A DNA stretch of 64,000 nucleotides. It comes from Gymnopus androsaceus JB14 (lineage: Eukaryota; Basidiomycota; Agaricomycetes; Agaricales; Omphalotaceae). The notes beneath the pieces were generated by a model. It was not told the DNA's origin. It saw only the letters and a list, made by a program, of their open reading frames with translations, and made no database searches. Location: the NCBI GenBank assembly GCA_009733575.1, contig ML769388.1, positions 558,001-622,000 of the forward strand, read 5' to 3'. Within the stretch, counting starts at the first letter, position 1. Each line of letters starts with the position of its first letter. Shown here piece by piece: positions 12,301 through 23,450 of the stretch. Made by a program: the position numbers and the translations under genes.

Positions 12301-12978
12301 CTGGCCGGTCAAAGAGAGTTTTCGCGGCATTGAAGGGCGGTTGATCTTGGAGGATTTCAGAGTTTATAACAAGGGACAAAAAGAAGGACTGACCAGTACT
12401 GTCTCGTCTGCGCGTCATGAGTGAACCGAAGCGTTCTCTGAGAGGACTTCCTGCTGCAGAAGCAGAATTTGCGTGATTCAAACGAGGCCGTTCAAGATTT
12501 TGCGTATTAAGATGCAAAAAATCTGTTGATTGACGACGACGTAGATCAGAGTTGAGCGGGGTGGCGAAAAGCTGGAAATAACCATGAGATGAGCTCGGGC
12601 AAAGGCAAAAAACCAGAGATTTGAATAAAGAACTCAAACCTTCTTTTCTGCTTCACCCATTTCTTTGAGTCCAATGGGGTCTATGCCTGATTCTCTGACT
12701 ACGCCGTCCCATCTTTCTACTTCCAACCCGAGTCCTCCCTTCCCGCCGCCTTCTCGGTAAATTCGCAGCATTTCTTCCTTGGAATATCGGAATGGGTGAG
12801 TCTGGTCTTTGCTTTCTACAGGCGGCGCAGCAGCTGAAGAAAGAAGCGAGGAATATGTAGACGCGGCTGAAGCCGAAGCACTTGCAGGCGGAGGAGAGGG
12901 TGGCGCCTGCGTGCGCGATGCTGGCTGAGGTTTGGTTCTCATCCATTCCGGCCCAAAATGCATCGTGGTGGTAGTCAT
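9327..12978 (-). CDS. GYF-domain protein (Smy2/GIGYF type)
   Basis: This is a large, mostly disordered protein with one GYF domain: EWSYLDPQGQVQ, then GPFKADIMQKWSDEGYF and WTPVGEL. GYF domains bind proline-rich PPG-phi ligands. Smy2/Syh1 and GIGYF proteins act in translational repression, ribosome-collision response and vesicle transport. The start at 12978 gives MTTTTMHFGPEWMRTKPQP. A long Ser/Pro/Gly/Gln-rich middle follows, then a basic Ala/Lys-rich coiled coil (KIQDAEAKKAEAKKAAEREK). The conserved C-terminus includes EFPIAPSGDFLKWLAESLKG and VEDIITMLLSFPVD and ends in KKKKGGRS. Just before the GYF domain one extra C in the run at 11911-11913 breaks the frame between SASIGPPP and GIVDLASVEW. 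The join between exons near 12400 also needs a one-base adjustment. The family is clear; the precise role is inferred. Confidence 0.9.
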
Positions 12979-13191
12979 TTTGCAGTACAAAAAGTGGTGC
13001 TAGTTTGCTGTTACTTTGCTGTAGAAAGTTTCGAGTTTCGAGTTTTGAGAAAAGAAATTCGGGCTGTGATCATGGGACAAATTTGTAATCCTCCCTCAAA
13101 AAAAAATTGAAGTCAAGCTACTGTTCATTCTTTAGACATTATAGTTTAAGTAAATAATAACCACTATTTACACTACTTGCAGACTAGACAT

Positions 13192-15613
13192 CTATGACAA
13201 ACTTACCCTCCAGGCCAAAGGTGGCAATTCTGGGAAAGAAACAAAAAAAAAAGTTAGTCCTTGTCGCACGACCATGTCCAAGTACTTACCCTGGAGCTTC
13301 CTAGCAGTAGGAATTATGAACGCAACAAGGAAAATTATCCCGAATATAAAGCAGCCCGCAGACATAATATAGTAACCGTCCGTTTCTGTAACGCATGTTC
13401 CTCCAATTTCACGACAAGTCGCTTGACCGTGTTCAGACACACATTCGGCAGCTGAGAAAACAGTTAGCTAGAAGAACGGCGAAAAAATCTGTTATACCTT
13501 TCACAGCAAGCTCAGTCCCAGCCTCTTGCACTCTGCAGGTTGCGACACTGAAAAAATCAACGCCTGGAACAGGTTGAGACAAAATCATAGCGCACAACTA
13601 TCATCACTTACCCTTCAGGATAAAGTACTTGGGCCATGTTCCTCCCAGATTGGTAAACGTATTGAGTAGCTAGATAGCATGAATGAATGGACGAAACGAT
13701 ATACTTATAGAACCAATAGACTTACCGTCATATACGTGCCTCCGATCAGTGGGTCAGAAATACGCGTATGGAAAGCCGAGATACCAACAAACTGGACGGT
13801 CCTAGAAAAGATGTGAGGAAGGAGATGAAGAAAAAAACGAAACAGTAACACACGATGAGAAGGACGACAGTACAGTGTGTACGATCAAAAACGTGAAGAA
13901 TCCATTTGAGATGGGCGGTGTGGGGAAGTAGTAGACAATGAACGTAGCCATCAGACCAAACCCAAGACGGGGCCAGAAGGCCCATATCCATGGTCGCAAA
14001 GGATGATCACCCCGCGACCAGCGGGCAGCAATGTATCCACCGAAGATTTGGAAAGGAAAGTCGATTAGAACCGCTATAGCTAGTTCTTCACGCTTGAATC
14101 CTTTCTCGACCATTTTAAGTGAGGTAACGGCCTCATTGGCAGCGAATCCAAGTTTTGCGAACAAGTGCACGACGATGAGAGACTGAATATCTGCGAACAA
14201 AAACTCAGTGGTTTTCTAAGCAGGGTAATAGCACCTTACGTTTCAGTTTACAAATGTCCCAAATCGTTTTGTAAACCCCTTTGATGCTCAAGTCAGCGTC
14301 GGTAGCAACCTCCTTGTCCTGCAATTATATAGTTGCATGTCAACAATCAATTGAGCGCAGTAAGCTAGTTTAGCGCACCTCTTTTTTGAAGAATATCAAC
14401 CAGAACGTAACCAAGTAGCACATTACCGCCCAAAATTTGAGATATGTACTCAATGTCAAATGGGGCACTCCCCATTTTTCACTGGAGAGGATAATCGTTA
14501 GAAGAAACCGAACCAACGTACTAGAACTGCTAACCTAAATTCGACGCTGTTAAATGCCAGGAAAACGGTAAAGGAAGCAAAGAATCCAGTATTAAGACCG
14601 ATAGTCTGACAGGTGGACGCGTATGATAGATTTTCGTGCGACAGAAGAGTCAAAGCCCAGCCTAAACCTGAATAAGAGTGGAGCTAGAACGCGTCTTTTG
14701 AGGAACCCTTACCATCAACAGCAATATCTTGGGTAGCCGAGATAAGAACGAGTGATGTGAAGATGAAGGTGAGTTCATAGACGTAGTCCGCCGCCTAAGT
14801 ACGAAAACAGCTTAGTGATCATAATGACTGGAGAAAAAAGCTCCCTACATTATCCATAAGTCTCTGGACATTTAACGATATATATAACATTAGGGAGCCA
14901 ACTGTAAGCTGCATGGGTATAATCCATGACTTTCGGCGACCAATAGAGGGTGAGAAGACAGAGTCGACAATAGGAGACCATAGCAGTTTGAGGGAATACG
15001 GGTAGCTTGATAGAGCGAAGGTAGCTAGTTGGGAGTAAGAAAGTTGATCTTTCAATAGGAACGGAACTGATCCTACGGGCGAGAGTCAGAAGCGAATTCG
15101 AAAAAGGATAAACAGGTGGTCATACCGAGAGCAAGACCTAGCTATTGGTAGATTCGTCAGTTAGGAAGGACTTGCAACTTAACAGCACAAGAAAACACAC
15201 AGGACTCCTTGAATGAGATCTAAATGATACCAATGAGCTGGATAGAAGGAAATAAAGGAAAAGAACCTACATAAAACACACAGTAACACCATAGCTCTTT
15301 TATCCTTGGAGGAAATAGGTCGTTTGGCATTTTCAGCGTGCTCCAGCTCGTCCTCTCTTTCGAGCCCTTCCCTAGCTGCACGTTGCTCTTGCTCACCCAA
15401 TAAGTTCAGCTCGAGTTCCTCATCTCCATCTTCTAGCGCTGACATTCGGTTGGGAGTCCGAGAAGTAATTGGCGTTCTAGGAATGGTAGTATTCAATGAA
15501 GATGAAATTGCCATGCTTTCTTCAGCCGATTTCCTCATATCCTGAGGAGCGGTTGAATCCGTGGGCTGTGTAGGGTTTTTCGATTTTGAGTTCGGCTTGT
15601 TTCGACGAGACAT
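13192..15613 (-). CDS. Acetyl-CoA transporter (SLC33A1/AT-1 family)
   Basis: This is a polytopic ER membrane protein of the major-facilitator type that imports acetyl-CoA into the ER/Golgi lumen. After a charged N-terminal tail (MSRRNKPNSKSKNP, then a Glu-rich stretch), the family hallmarks appear in order: YLIQG..LGLALGSVPFLLKDQ, SYPYSLKLLWSPIVDSVF, SIGRRKSWIIPMQ, ATQDIAVDGWALTLL, KWGVPHLTLSTYLKF, NGFFTFLIV, LNTFTNLGGTWPKYF, CREIGGTCVTETDGYYIM. It ends in KLQ..LPPLAWRVSLS and a stop. About ten short introns split it. In the first membrane segment the join QGV-P-LGL needs one more C at 15202-15203, an apparent deletion in a C run (G on the plus strand). It is convergent with nothing and sits head to head with the P450 across a 1.1 kb gap. 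Confidence 0.9.
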
Positions 15614-16668
15614 GCAAAAGAAAGGATGGGAGAAACAGACCAGTCTGCAGTGCTCCGATGTGATGTCTGAACTTGTGAATTTTTGAATCGTGGCAAGTTT
15701 ATTTGCTAAGCGCGCGCGTTAGGCGCTAAGCGTTCTGACTCTGAGGCGCCTATGCCCAGTTCTCTCTTTCCAAGTGCATTCCATAATTTCTTGCAGTTTG
15801 CTTTACCGGCGTCTTCTATCCCTACTCGGAAGGTCTCAAGTTATCCTTGGATCTACTCAAAATTACGTTTAGCAGAATCTCAATAATTGAATTCAGTGAT
15901 TTTCGGGATTGCAGTCTTCTGAATTCTTCAACGATGATTATAGTCAGCAATCCTTCCTTCCCCGGTCGCTCACATACCGGCGGACGATGACCTCTGCCTC
16001 TCTGATCGCAACTAGTCCCTCCGAGGCTAGTTCCTATTCTGACTCGAAACAAAATAACTGGGATGAATTGACTGGCTCCGACACACTTCTCTCTTGGACA
16101 ACTTATTGTCATTATATCCCGTATTCGCAGACGTTCCTCCGCCGTCCCGGTAAAGATACATACACTTACAGCACATCGAAGACTGCCTCAAAGTACTCTC
16201 AAGGCGCATTGATCCGTAAATGTTATCTGAAGACCCGAATGGGTACTTGAGCATTGTTTGTTTCAGCGCCTTGTGGTCCTAATTCCGCGGGGACGAACAG
16301 CAAGGCCACGACCGTGATAATCCAGGTACCATGCTTCAGTTCGAGTGCTATTTTTCTTTTGCTCTAGTTTTTTTTTTTCGAAGTATGGGTCAGCCACAGT
16401 TGGGGCGATTTATTTTTGCTTCCGTTTAACACGTCTCTCGTTCTCCCTAGCGTTGAACACAAGCTGTAGATGCCGTGTGTTCAATTTACTGGACAAGGAA
16501 GCTCGGTACACAAAAGATCGAAGTGATCCTCCAACGCGTTAATGGATTAATCGATTACCTCCGGATTCATGGCCTTGTGTGATAGATTGCTAAGTAGCCG
16601 ATTAAGGGTCACAAAAAACCGAACTGTCACTCATTTCTCACTACCCAATGCTCCCCTCCTGACAATAG
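15614..16668. other. 1.05 kb divergent intergenic region
   Basis: This separates the acetyl-CoA transporter start (minus) from the P450 start (plus). It holds a GC-rich patch near 15715-15750 with repeated GCGC/AGGCGC, a T run near 16370-16380, and several short ORFs on both strands (for example 15909-16250) that show neither splice-consistent extension nor any known motif. I see no gene here. Confidence 0.45.
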
Positions 16669-16677
16669 TATATAAAG
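16669..16677 (+). promoter_or_regulatory. TATA box of the P450 gene
   Basis: TATATAAAG lies 37-45 bases upstream of the P450 ATG at 16714. A TATA box this close to the start implies a very short 5' leader. Confidence 0.65.
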
Positions 16678-16713
16678 AGGAGTGCAGAGTCTTTTTGCCG
16701 CCACTGTGGAACC

Positions 16714-18774
16714 ATGTTGTCTCACTTACTCCTCAACCCCGCCTTGATTCTTGGCGCTGTCGCAGCCTGCTTCCTCGCCAGATTTATCACGCATTTTCTT
16801 TCCACTCATCGCGCCCTTCGACACGTACCTGGTCCCCGTCCGTCGTCTCTTATATGGGGTGATGAATGGCTGCTCTATCACAGCACACCAGGCATACACT
16901 ACGTCCGCTGGCATCGACAATACGGAAAGGTTCTCAGGTTTACCAGTGCATTTGGGGTTTGTTCATTTATTTATCCGTCGTTTTATCTGTTACTGAACGA
17001 TTCTCTAGCATCAAGTTTTGTCTATTACTGATCCCAAGGCCATCAAATATATTCTCGGGGAGGCCATCTTCGATTTCCCAAAGCCAAAAGGTGTTCGAGC
17101 TTGGTTTAAGGCTACCTTGGGCGAGGGAATCTTGTGGGTCGAAGGTTTGACAAGTTCTTGCGACATCTTTTCACCGGCTGATCGTGAACAGGCAAAGATG
17201 CTCACGAAAGACAGCGAAGACTCCTCGCTCCAGCTTTAAGGTATGTGATCCTTGTCGTCCTATAGTATTTCATGTCTCTCATCGTCATGTTCAGTCAAAC
17301 ATCCGTTAGAAACCTGGTTCCGATCTTTTACGAAACTTCGGCCAAGATGGCTTGCCAATGGATAAAGGTTATCGACGATAGCCACTCGGATGAAGCAGAG
17401 ATTGAAGTTACCAAGTGGGCTGGTCGCTTCGCGTCAGTATCCGAGCTCCGTTTTCATCGATCTACTCTTTTGACATGCATCCACAGATTGGACACTGTGG
17501 GCCGTGCTGCATTCTCCTATGATCTTGATTGTTTATCAGGAGGACCCCATGCATTGGCGGAGTCTCTGGACGGACTCACTAACAATGAGAATAAGCTTTC
17601 CTCCTTCTACATGCGCGCTCTCTTCTGGATATTCCCGTCCATCCTTTCAATCGGTGCAAAGGGCGAAATGATAAGGAGATCCAAATTTGAGCTTGGAAAC
17701 ATCTCGTCGAGGATGTGGAGAGATGCCAAAGTAACTGGTGATGTCAATGGCAAAGATCTTATGTCCATGATTCGTAGGTATTCGGCAAATGCCCCTAACG
17801 CATATCTTACTGAATTTGTTCTAGTGCACGCAGAAGCCAGTTCAACAACGCAAAAAATGAACGAAGCAGAAGTCGTAGCGCAAATGACAACGACAATCTC
17901 GGCGGGATACGAAACTGTTTCCGCAATCATCGCTGTACGAATTGTTCTCCTTCCTGAATCCTTGAAATCTGATGTTTACTGCTTCTCGTAGTGGACTCTA
18001 TACGAGCTTGCTCTTGACGTGCGCCTTCAAAACGAGCTAAGGGAAGAAGTCACGGCCGCAGGACTCGGAGATCCTTCTTACGACGATCTAAATTCCAACT
18101 TTCCTCTGCTTGACGCGATCGTGCGTGAGGTTTTACGACTTCACCCTCCGATTTTAGAAAATCATCATGAGGTATCGTCCGCTCACTTCCTTTCGTGATT
18201 TTCCTACGCTTATGATGTTGTCTAAGGCCGCAGAAACCATAAGCGTGCCTCTTTCAGAACCCATTGAAGGAACGTCCGATATGCACCTCGTAATCCCCAA
18301 AGGGACCATACTGGAGATACCAGTTAATGTCATACAAACTGATCCCGACGTGTGGGGATCCGATGCTGAAATATTCCGTCCAGAGCGCTGGCTCGAGCGC
18401 AAGAAACAAGGCATCCGTAACGAACGCGAGATCTTCGCGTTCAGCGAAGGGTGTGTGATCATTCCTTTTCGACCTCATCCGGTATGAACTGCCAGACAAG
18501 CTGACCCGCGAACTTGACAGGCCCCGCTCATGCATCGGAAAAGTCTTCGCTTTATGCGAAGTCAAGGTAAGGTCTTATTCCTGTTATACCACTCAGAAGC
18601 TTATCATTATGGGCTCCTCTCCCATCTGCTTTACAGGCACTTGTTGTGACATTGCTGCGTCAATTTTCCTTTACATGCCCTCATGAGATCGAGCCATTTC
18701 AAAGCTTCGTCATTCGTCCGCGTATCAAAGGGCAAGGACCTAGCTCTCTTCCTTTGCTTGTCCGAAAAATTTGA
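16714..18774 (+). CDS. Cytochrome P450 monooxygenase
   Basis: This is a membrane-anchored microsomal P450. The N-terminal hydrophobic anchor (LILGAVAACFLARFITHFL) is followed by the proline hinge HVPGPRPSS. The I-helix motif is ISAGYETVSAI, the K-helix ExxR is VREVLRLHPP, the PERW motif is FRPERWLERK, and the heme-binding signature is FSEGPRSCIGKVFALCE with the cysteine ligand. All exons join in frame with GT-AG introns; for example VEG-KDAHERQRRLLAPAL needs a short intron ending near 17191. I found no frame break. The family resembles the many secondary-metabolism P450s of Agaricomycetes, and no substrate can be assigned. It lies tail to tail with ERG5 but is not similar enough to be a tandem copy. 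The start at 16714 fits the anchor and the nearby TATA box. Confidence 0.92.
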
Positions 18775-19001
18775 ACATACAGTATTGTAGACATTTGTAT
18801 CACTAGGCTTCAATAAACATTCTGCTTGAACATCGATGTCGGTTACCTGGTACCGCGAGCTTACATTTATCGAACCGAGTGGAATTTATAAAAGATTTGT
18901 GCAGTCGTCAGATCTAACTCAAAGCGACTTGGGAAATAGTCCAAAATTAAAGATACGACATAATTAAGTACAATCCTCTATATGTATTTGTGCTGAATGA
19001 A
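18775..19001. other. Convergent 3' spacer between P450 and ERG5
   Basis: This short spacer of about 230 bases between the two stop codons is AT-rich and must hold both 3' ends. I see no gene or hairpin. Confidence 0.5.
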
Positions 19002-20832
19002 TCATGCATTTGTGCGAGGGGTGAGTTTGAGTCTACACCCGTCTCTGGGGAATAAGGTAGCGATGATGCTGTGGTGACGATGGTCAGCGCTCGTTTTCCC
19101 AGAAAGGAAAAGATGTAAAAAGTACGCACTCAATCTCATAACTTTCGGCGTTATCTCGTGCTCCCAGTCGAACATCACAGCAGCCGTTGCAAGCACCAGT
19201 GCCATGTTCATCATAGCGTACTCGAGACCGATACAGCGGTGAGGACCACTGCCCCATACGAGATAGTTTTTAGGGTTCATATTGGCGGAGCTTGTCGGGT
19301 CTAACCAACGCTCAGGCTGGAACTCGTCAGGTTGAGGGAAGACTTCGGATCGTGTAGAGAGTTGTAAAACGAGGGAATAACCATGCTGTTGGCAGGAACG
19401 GTGTAATCTTCGGAGATAGGGAAGGCCTTTGTGGTCTTGTAGGGCACCTGCGAACGGACTATGATCAGCGCAAACTTCAACGCTTCAACGCGGAGAATAG
19501 ACAAACCATGGTGACAGGGGGTTTCACTCTCATACTTTCTTTCACAACAGCCTGCAGGTATGGCATCTGGTCCATCAACTCGATAGTCAAGGGCGAATCA
19601 AAGTTGCCCTGACGGACGCGCGTCTGCTCTTCACGGACTTTTTCCAGACTTCGGGGTGGTCCGCCAAGTGTTGGAAACCAAAGATCAGACCGCTGCTCAT
19701 GGCATCCTGAGAGGCGAACAAGAAAGAGAAGACGACCATAGAGATTTCATCGTCACTGAAATCCTTCCTGCCTTTGTAGTTAGGATCCGCACAAATCCGC
19801 ATCCACTCGTCAATTAAGCATGTGGGTTCAGCGCCGTTGGCAATAGCAATCTTACTATTGCGGGCAGCAAGTCTCAACCATTCCATGGCGACATTGGCAG
19901 CTTGCTTCGCTTGTACACCTTCGTGCCAGGTAGCGCAAAGGGGAAATTGACAAGCTCGAGCGCTTGAGTGATGGCCCAGTATTTGTCGCTGATTTCCTGC
20001 GTAGCATGAGGAGGAATATGGTTTCCACAGAAGACGCGAAGAGAGGTGTCCATGTTCAGGAAACGAGCAATCATCATGATCGGTCGAGCCACAGGCTTCC
20101 CGTTTGGATGTAGCTGGCCAAGTTCTGAAATGTTCGCGAGTGATGCTGTCCTGGATACCGACATACATGCTGCAAAATGACATTTGAATATTGACGAGAT
20201 GCAAGATACACGAATACTTGCCCAATAGCCCTTCGGGTGAACAAGATGTTCAGACTACGACGGTAGTCAACGTGCGTCTTACCAGTGAGGAAAACCCTAT
20301 GAATGAAATTGTTGGCTCAGATTTTCAAGGAGGAAAAAAAGTATTGTACCAGTTCTCTGGTCGTAGAATTACTTTCGCAGAGTACACCAAACAGGGTTCA
20401 GCATGGTTGGGCGAGTTGAGTAATTTTGCGAGAATACTCGTTGGAGGAAGCCATTACGATGAAACTGGAAAACCGCGTTAGTTTGAAAATGAACTGAGCA
20501 AGTAGAACTTGCTCTGCTCACATATTGAAGACACTGAGGGCACTGAGAGCACCAGACTGCCATTGCTTCATGTAGCCCGCCATTGTAGGCTTCGTGGAAT
20601 CGGCGAATTTGCCAATGATGGGTATAGTGAAAGCGTCTCCTGGAAGATGACGTTTCTTGTAGCGGTATACAGTTTGTTCCAGAACTAGAAGAGAAAGAAG
20701 GACCGCTGCGGTCGTATACCACCAAGAAGCACCATCGAGAGAGAAAGGAAGGAAAGTAGAAGGAAGTTTGTAGAGTGCTTCTCCGGTCGACGAAGGTATT
20801 GAGGCAGATGCAGAATGATCGTGAACGGCCAT
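19002..20832 (-). CDS. ERG5: Sterol C-22 desaturase, CYP61 (frame broken several times)
   Basis: This P450 makes the C-22 double bond of ergosterol in the ER. Recognition is by CYP61-specific blocks: [117 protein letters not shown], and the heme loop [14 protein letters not shown]. The anchor is near [17 protein letters not shown]. The conserved protein appears only if six single-base shifts are allowed: extra A at 20424-20427, extra C at 20116-20117, a net loss near 19915-19930, a missing A at 19639-19643, a missing G near 19345, and a missing A at 19143-19145. Intron 20170-20221 has a GC donor that joins AIG to MYVGIQD. There is no nonsense substitution, which favours sequence error over long decay, but recent loss is possible. 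Confidence 0.88.
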
Positions 20833-20869
20833 GTTAAGCAGCGTACTGAGTAGAGCTGAACAAGGAGCT

Positions 20870-20879
20870 TATTTAAATA
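20870..20879 (-). promoter_or_regulatory. TATA-like element of ERG5
   Basis: The palindromic TATTTAAATA lies 38-47 bases upstream of the ERG5 ATG. It is in the right place for a TATA box read on the minus strand. Confidence 0.5.
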
Positions 20880-21798
20880 GTAGTAAGTTTTCTCGCAAAT
20901 CCCAAATGGCCTGATCTATTATTTTTTTTTCGGCCTAGGCGGACCCAGTCGCCGGAAGTAAGAAATTGATTGGCGCCTGTTTCCATCGCGCCCCCGCGTT
21001 CTCGCGTTCTTCTCCCTTCTCAACTATAGAGTCGAAAATGCTGCTCTCTTCTCCATCGTGAAGCCTTCTGGATCAAAATTCTGTTGAACAAAGGTGCAAC
21101 TACTTATTGCAACAGAGAGTCTCGAGTGAGGCGACTCTGATGCCCATTATACAAGTTTGCTAAGAATAAGATTTGGTCTAGAATCCTATTCCTGGTTGAT
21201 CATGATTAAGAGGCGAGAGGGCGGGAGCGCTTCAATAGGACGGTGCTTTTATCCCGGAAACGTTTGAACTATCGTTTTGCAAGTATAGAGTGCTTTCCAT
21301 ACCTTCACTGGAGTCTGGAATCGGCATGCTGGCTTAAAGCAAGCTAAAGTATGTGAGTATGCGTGCCAAAACAACTACAAGTGGGCCACAGGGCCATCAG
21401 CAAAACCTGCAAAACCTGTATTGACTGGGACCCTCTGGGAGCGCTGGCCAGCGCTTGCCAGCACTGGACAGGACTCGGCAGTGCGGCAAGCGCCTGCCAG
21501 CGCTCCCAGAGGAGGCTTCTAAAACTATGAATGTATGCGCGCGCTTCTTTTGTATCATTCCTGATATTTTACTGATGACAGGTTGACAGATACTGGATGA
21601 ATCAGAGATCTTGACTGGATGCAATGAAACGCGGAGCCAACAAGCGGACAAGTTTTGCTTTCTTGCCTACTTTCACCTCGTTGTGCTATCTCTCCTTACA
21701 TCTCTTTCTATCAAGGCTGCTTAAAGCCGGACGGTCTCAGTTATCGTCTTTTTCCGTTCCATCCTCCTCCCCTATCATCAGAAAGCTATTCAGCTGCC
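20880..21798. other. Divergent intergenic region with hairpin
   Basis: This separates ERG5 (minus) and the membrane protein gene (plus). It contains a long A/T run at about 20918-20930 and the large inverted repeat at 21432-21512. The small ORFs in it are not convincing. Confidence 0.45.
21432..21512. repeat. Long imperfect inverted repeat (hairpin)
   Basis: The arms of about 35 bases (21432-21466 and 21479-21512) start with CCTCTGGGAGCGCTGG and are near-perfect reverse complements, with one two-base mismatch and one bulge. The loop is 12 bases. The GC-rich stem contrasts with the surrounding AT-rich DNA. Candidates are a microRNA-like precursor, a mobile-element remnant or a cruciform-forming regulator. 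Confidence 0.8.
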
Positions 21799-23262
21799 AT
21801 GGCAAACGTGACAATCGACGACGCTGATCCCTCTGTGGTTTATTTTCCATCCAGCGCTTGGAATGCAAGGAGTGCTGCAGTACCATGTTCTACATGTACT
21901 GCAAATCCTAACGCAGACTTAATGTTCGACGACACTTTTCATGACGGAACTGTACGATTTCTGCTTTACATCGGACGATTTTCAGGCAGGACTGATCTTT
22001 TTGTTTTACCCAGTTCAATTCCGTTCCTGGAAGCAACGATTTTCCAAATGTCCCTCTTACGGCTAGCATATTGTTTAATGGTTCTGATTCCTGTTGGACG
22101 CACTAATTGAAACCGCTCACGATTTAATTTTCTAGGAACTGCCGTGTACGTCTTCTGCGCGTTAGCAGAGAGCTCTACCTCTCCGGACGGAGATTCCGAC
22201 ATGAGTTTCTACATTGACGGGGTCCTCCGAGGGTCATTTGCAAAGACTGCCCCAAACATTTCGAACGCCTATCAGTATGCCATTCCTGTGTTCGCAATCG
22301 AGTCCTTGACACCTGAAGAACATAATATGACCCTTCAAAATGGGCATGTTAATGGTATCAAGTCGCTGGTCCTCTTAGACGAGATTGTCTATACGTGCGT
22401 TATTATAGCTTGCTGTTGAAGAACTTTTCGACTCATGATATCTCGCAGAGCTATCAATACCACAGCATCCTCCTCCTCTTCTTCATCACCCTCTTCCTCA
22501 TCACCTACATCCGCCGCTAGCTCATCGACCCCAAGCAGCTCTCAAGGGTCAGTGTTGACGCCACCCACCTCGGTAAGCACCTCACACAGCAACCATTTGG
22601 GCCCTATAATTGGTTCAATAGGTGCTGTTGTCGTGCTGCTACTCGCACTGGCGTTGGGCTATTACTTCAAACGAAGGAAACGACAACCGACCAACGCGCG
22701 GCGGGCCACGATAGATCCCATCCCTCCGCCTGAGAATAACATGACAGGCGTTTTGGCCTCAGAGCCTCTAACGTTGCCTTCTTCTCACCCGAGATATGGT
22801 GTTGTTCCCGTGTCTGTACAACAGAACGCTGAATCTGGGCCTTCTCATTTCTACTCTCCTTCCTCATATACCCCTTCCTCGTATGCATCACAATCGTTCA
22901 ATGCCTCGGCAGGACCTTCAGGCTCATACAACAACAACCAACCTGACTCGGTACAAGGTGTTTTACCCATTGGGCATGACGGCAGCTCGAGGCGCACCGG
23001 TCCCGGTACTAGCGTGTCTTCCGCGAGTGCTGGGACGTCTGGGATTCAGCCAAGCAATGCTGGTTCTGGAGCAATATCGCACCCAGCCACTGAGTCTTCC
23101 GCGTCCTCGGGGCCAGCAGTTGATCCTTTTGAGGACGACATTCCGGATGAGGATCCTCCTGCTTATGATGAGCTGAGGGCGAGAGGTGCGAGCATGCGTG
23201 CTAGGGACCGCAAGACTCGTATTCAGGAGGTTCAAAGACCCTCAGTTGTCATGAATTCCTGA
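21799..23262 (+). CDS. Single-pass membrane protein with beta-rich ectodomain and Ser-rich stalk
   Basis: I do not know a named family function. The start gives MANVTIDDADPSVVYFPSSAW with no signal peptide, a form common in Agaricomycete type III membrane proteins. Exons join as TFHDGT-FNSVPGSNDFPNVP-LTASILFNG-TAVYVFCALAES, with conserved beta-strand pattern and N-glycosylation sites. A Ser/Thr-rich mucin-like stalk follows, then one membrane helix (LGPIIGSIGAVVVLLLALAL) and the stop-transfer KRRKR. The cytosolic tail is low complexity and ends with EDPPAYDELRARG, a PPxY motif of the kind bound by WW domains of Rsp5/NEDD4 ligases. The architecture suggests a cell-surface sensor or wall-anchored receptor whose turnover depends on ubiquitin. 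That role is inference. All introns are GT-AG and no frame break was found. Confidence 0.8.
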
Positions 23263-23450
23263 AATTATCTACTATATCATGTGTAATTATTGATATCAAG
23301 TATCTTGATTCCTGAGTACAACTCAAATTGCTACAAGGCCAGCCGCTTACGAATCAACTATTACCTCACTCGTCACATGACCGCGTTTACCTTATGTTGC
23401 CTTAGACCTTCATCTACTACTCTTCTTGCATACCTATTCCAGCAGCCATA

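Noticed and set aside
15909..16250. Plus-strand ORF in the P450 upstream gap
   Set aside because: No motif, no splice extension, and overlapping ORFs of similar size on the other strand.
17191..17240. Suspected frame break in the P450 near RRLLAPAL
   Set aside because: A normal GT-AG intron ending at about 17191 restores VEG-KDAHERQRRLLAPAL.
16714..20832. P450 plus ERG5 as a tandem duplication or gene cluster
   Set aside because: The two proteins share only general P450 motifs and are convergent. ERG5 is a sterol enzyme and no other pathway gene lies near.
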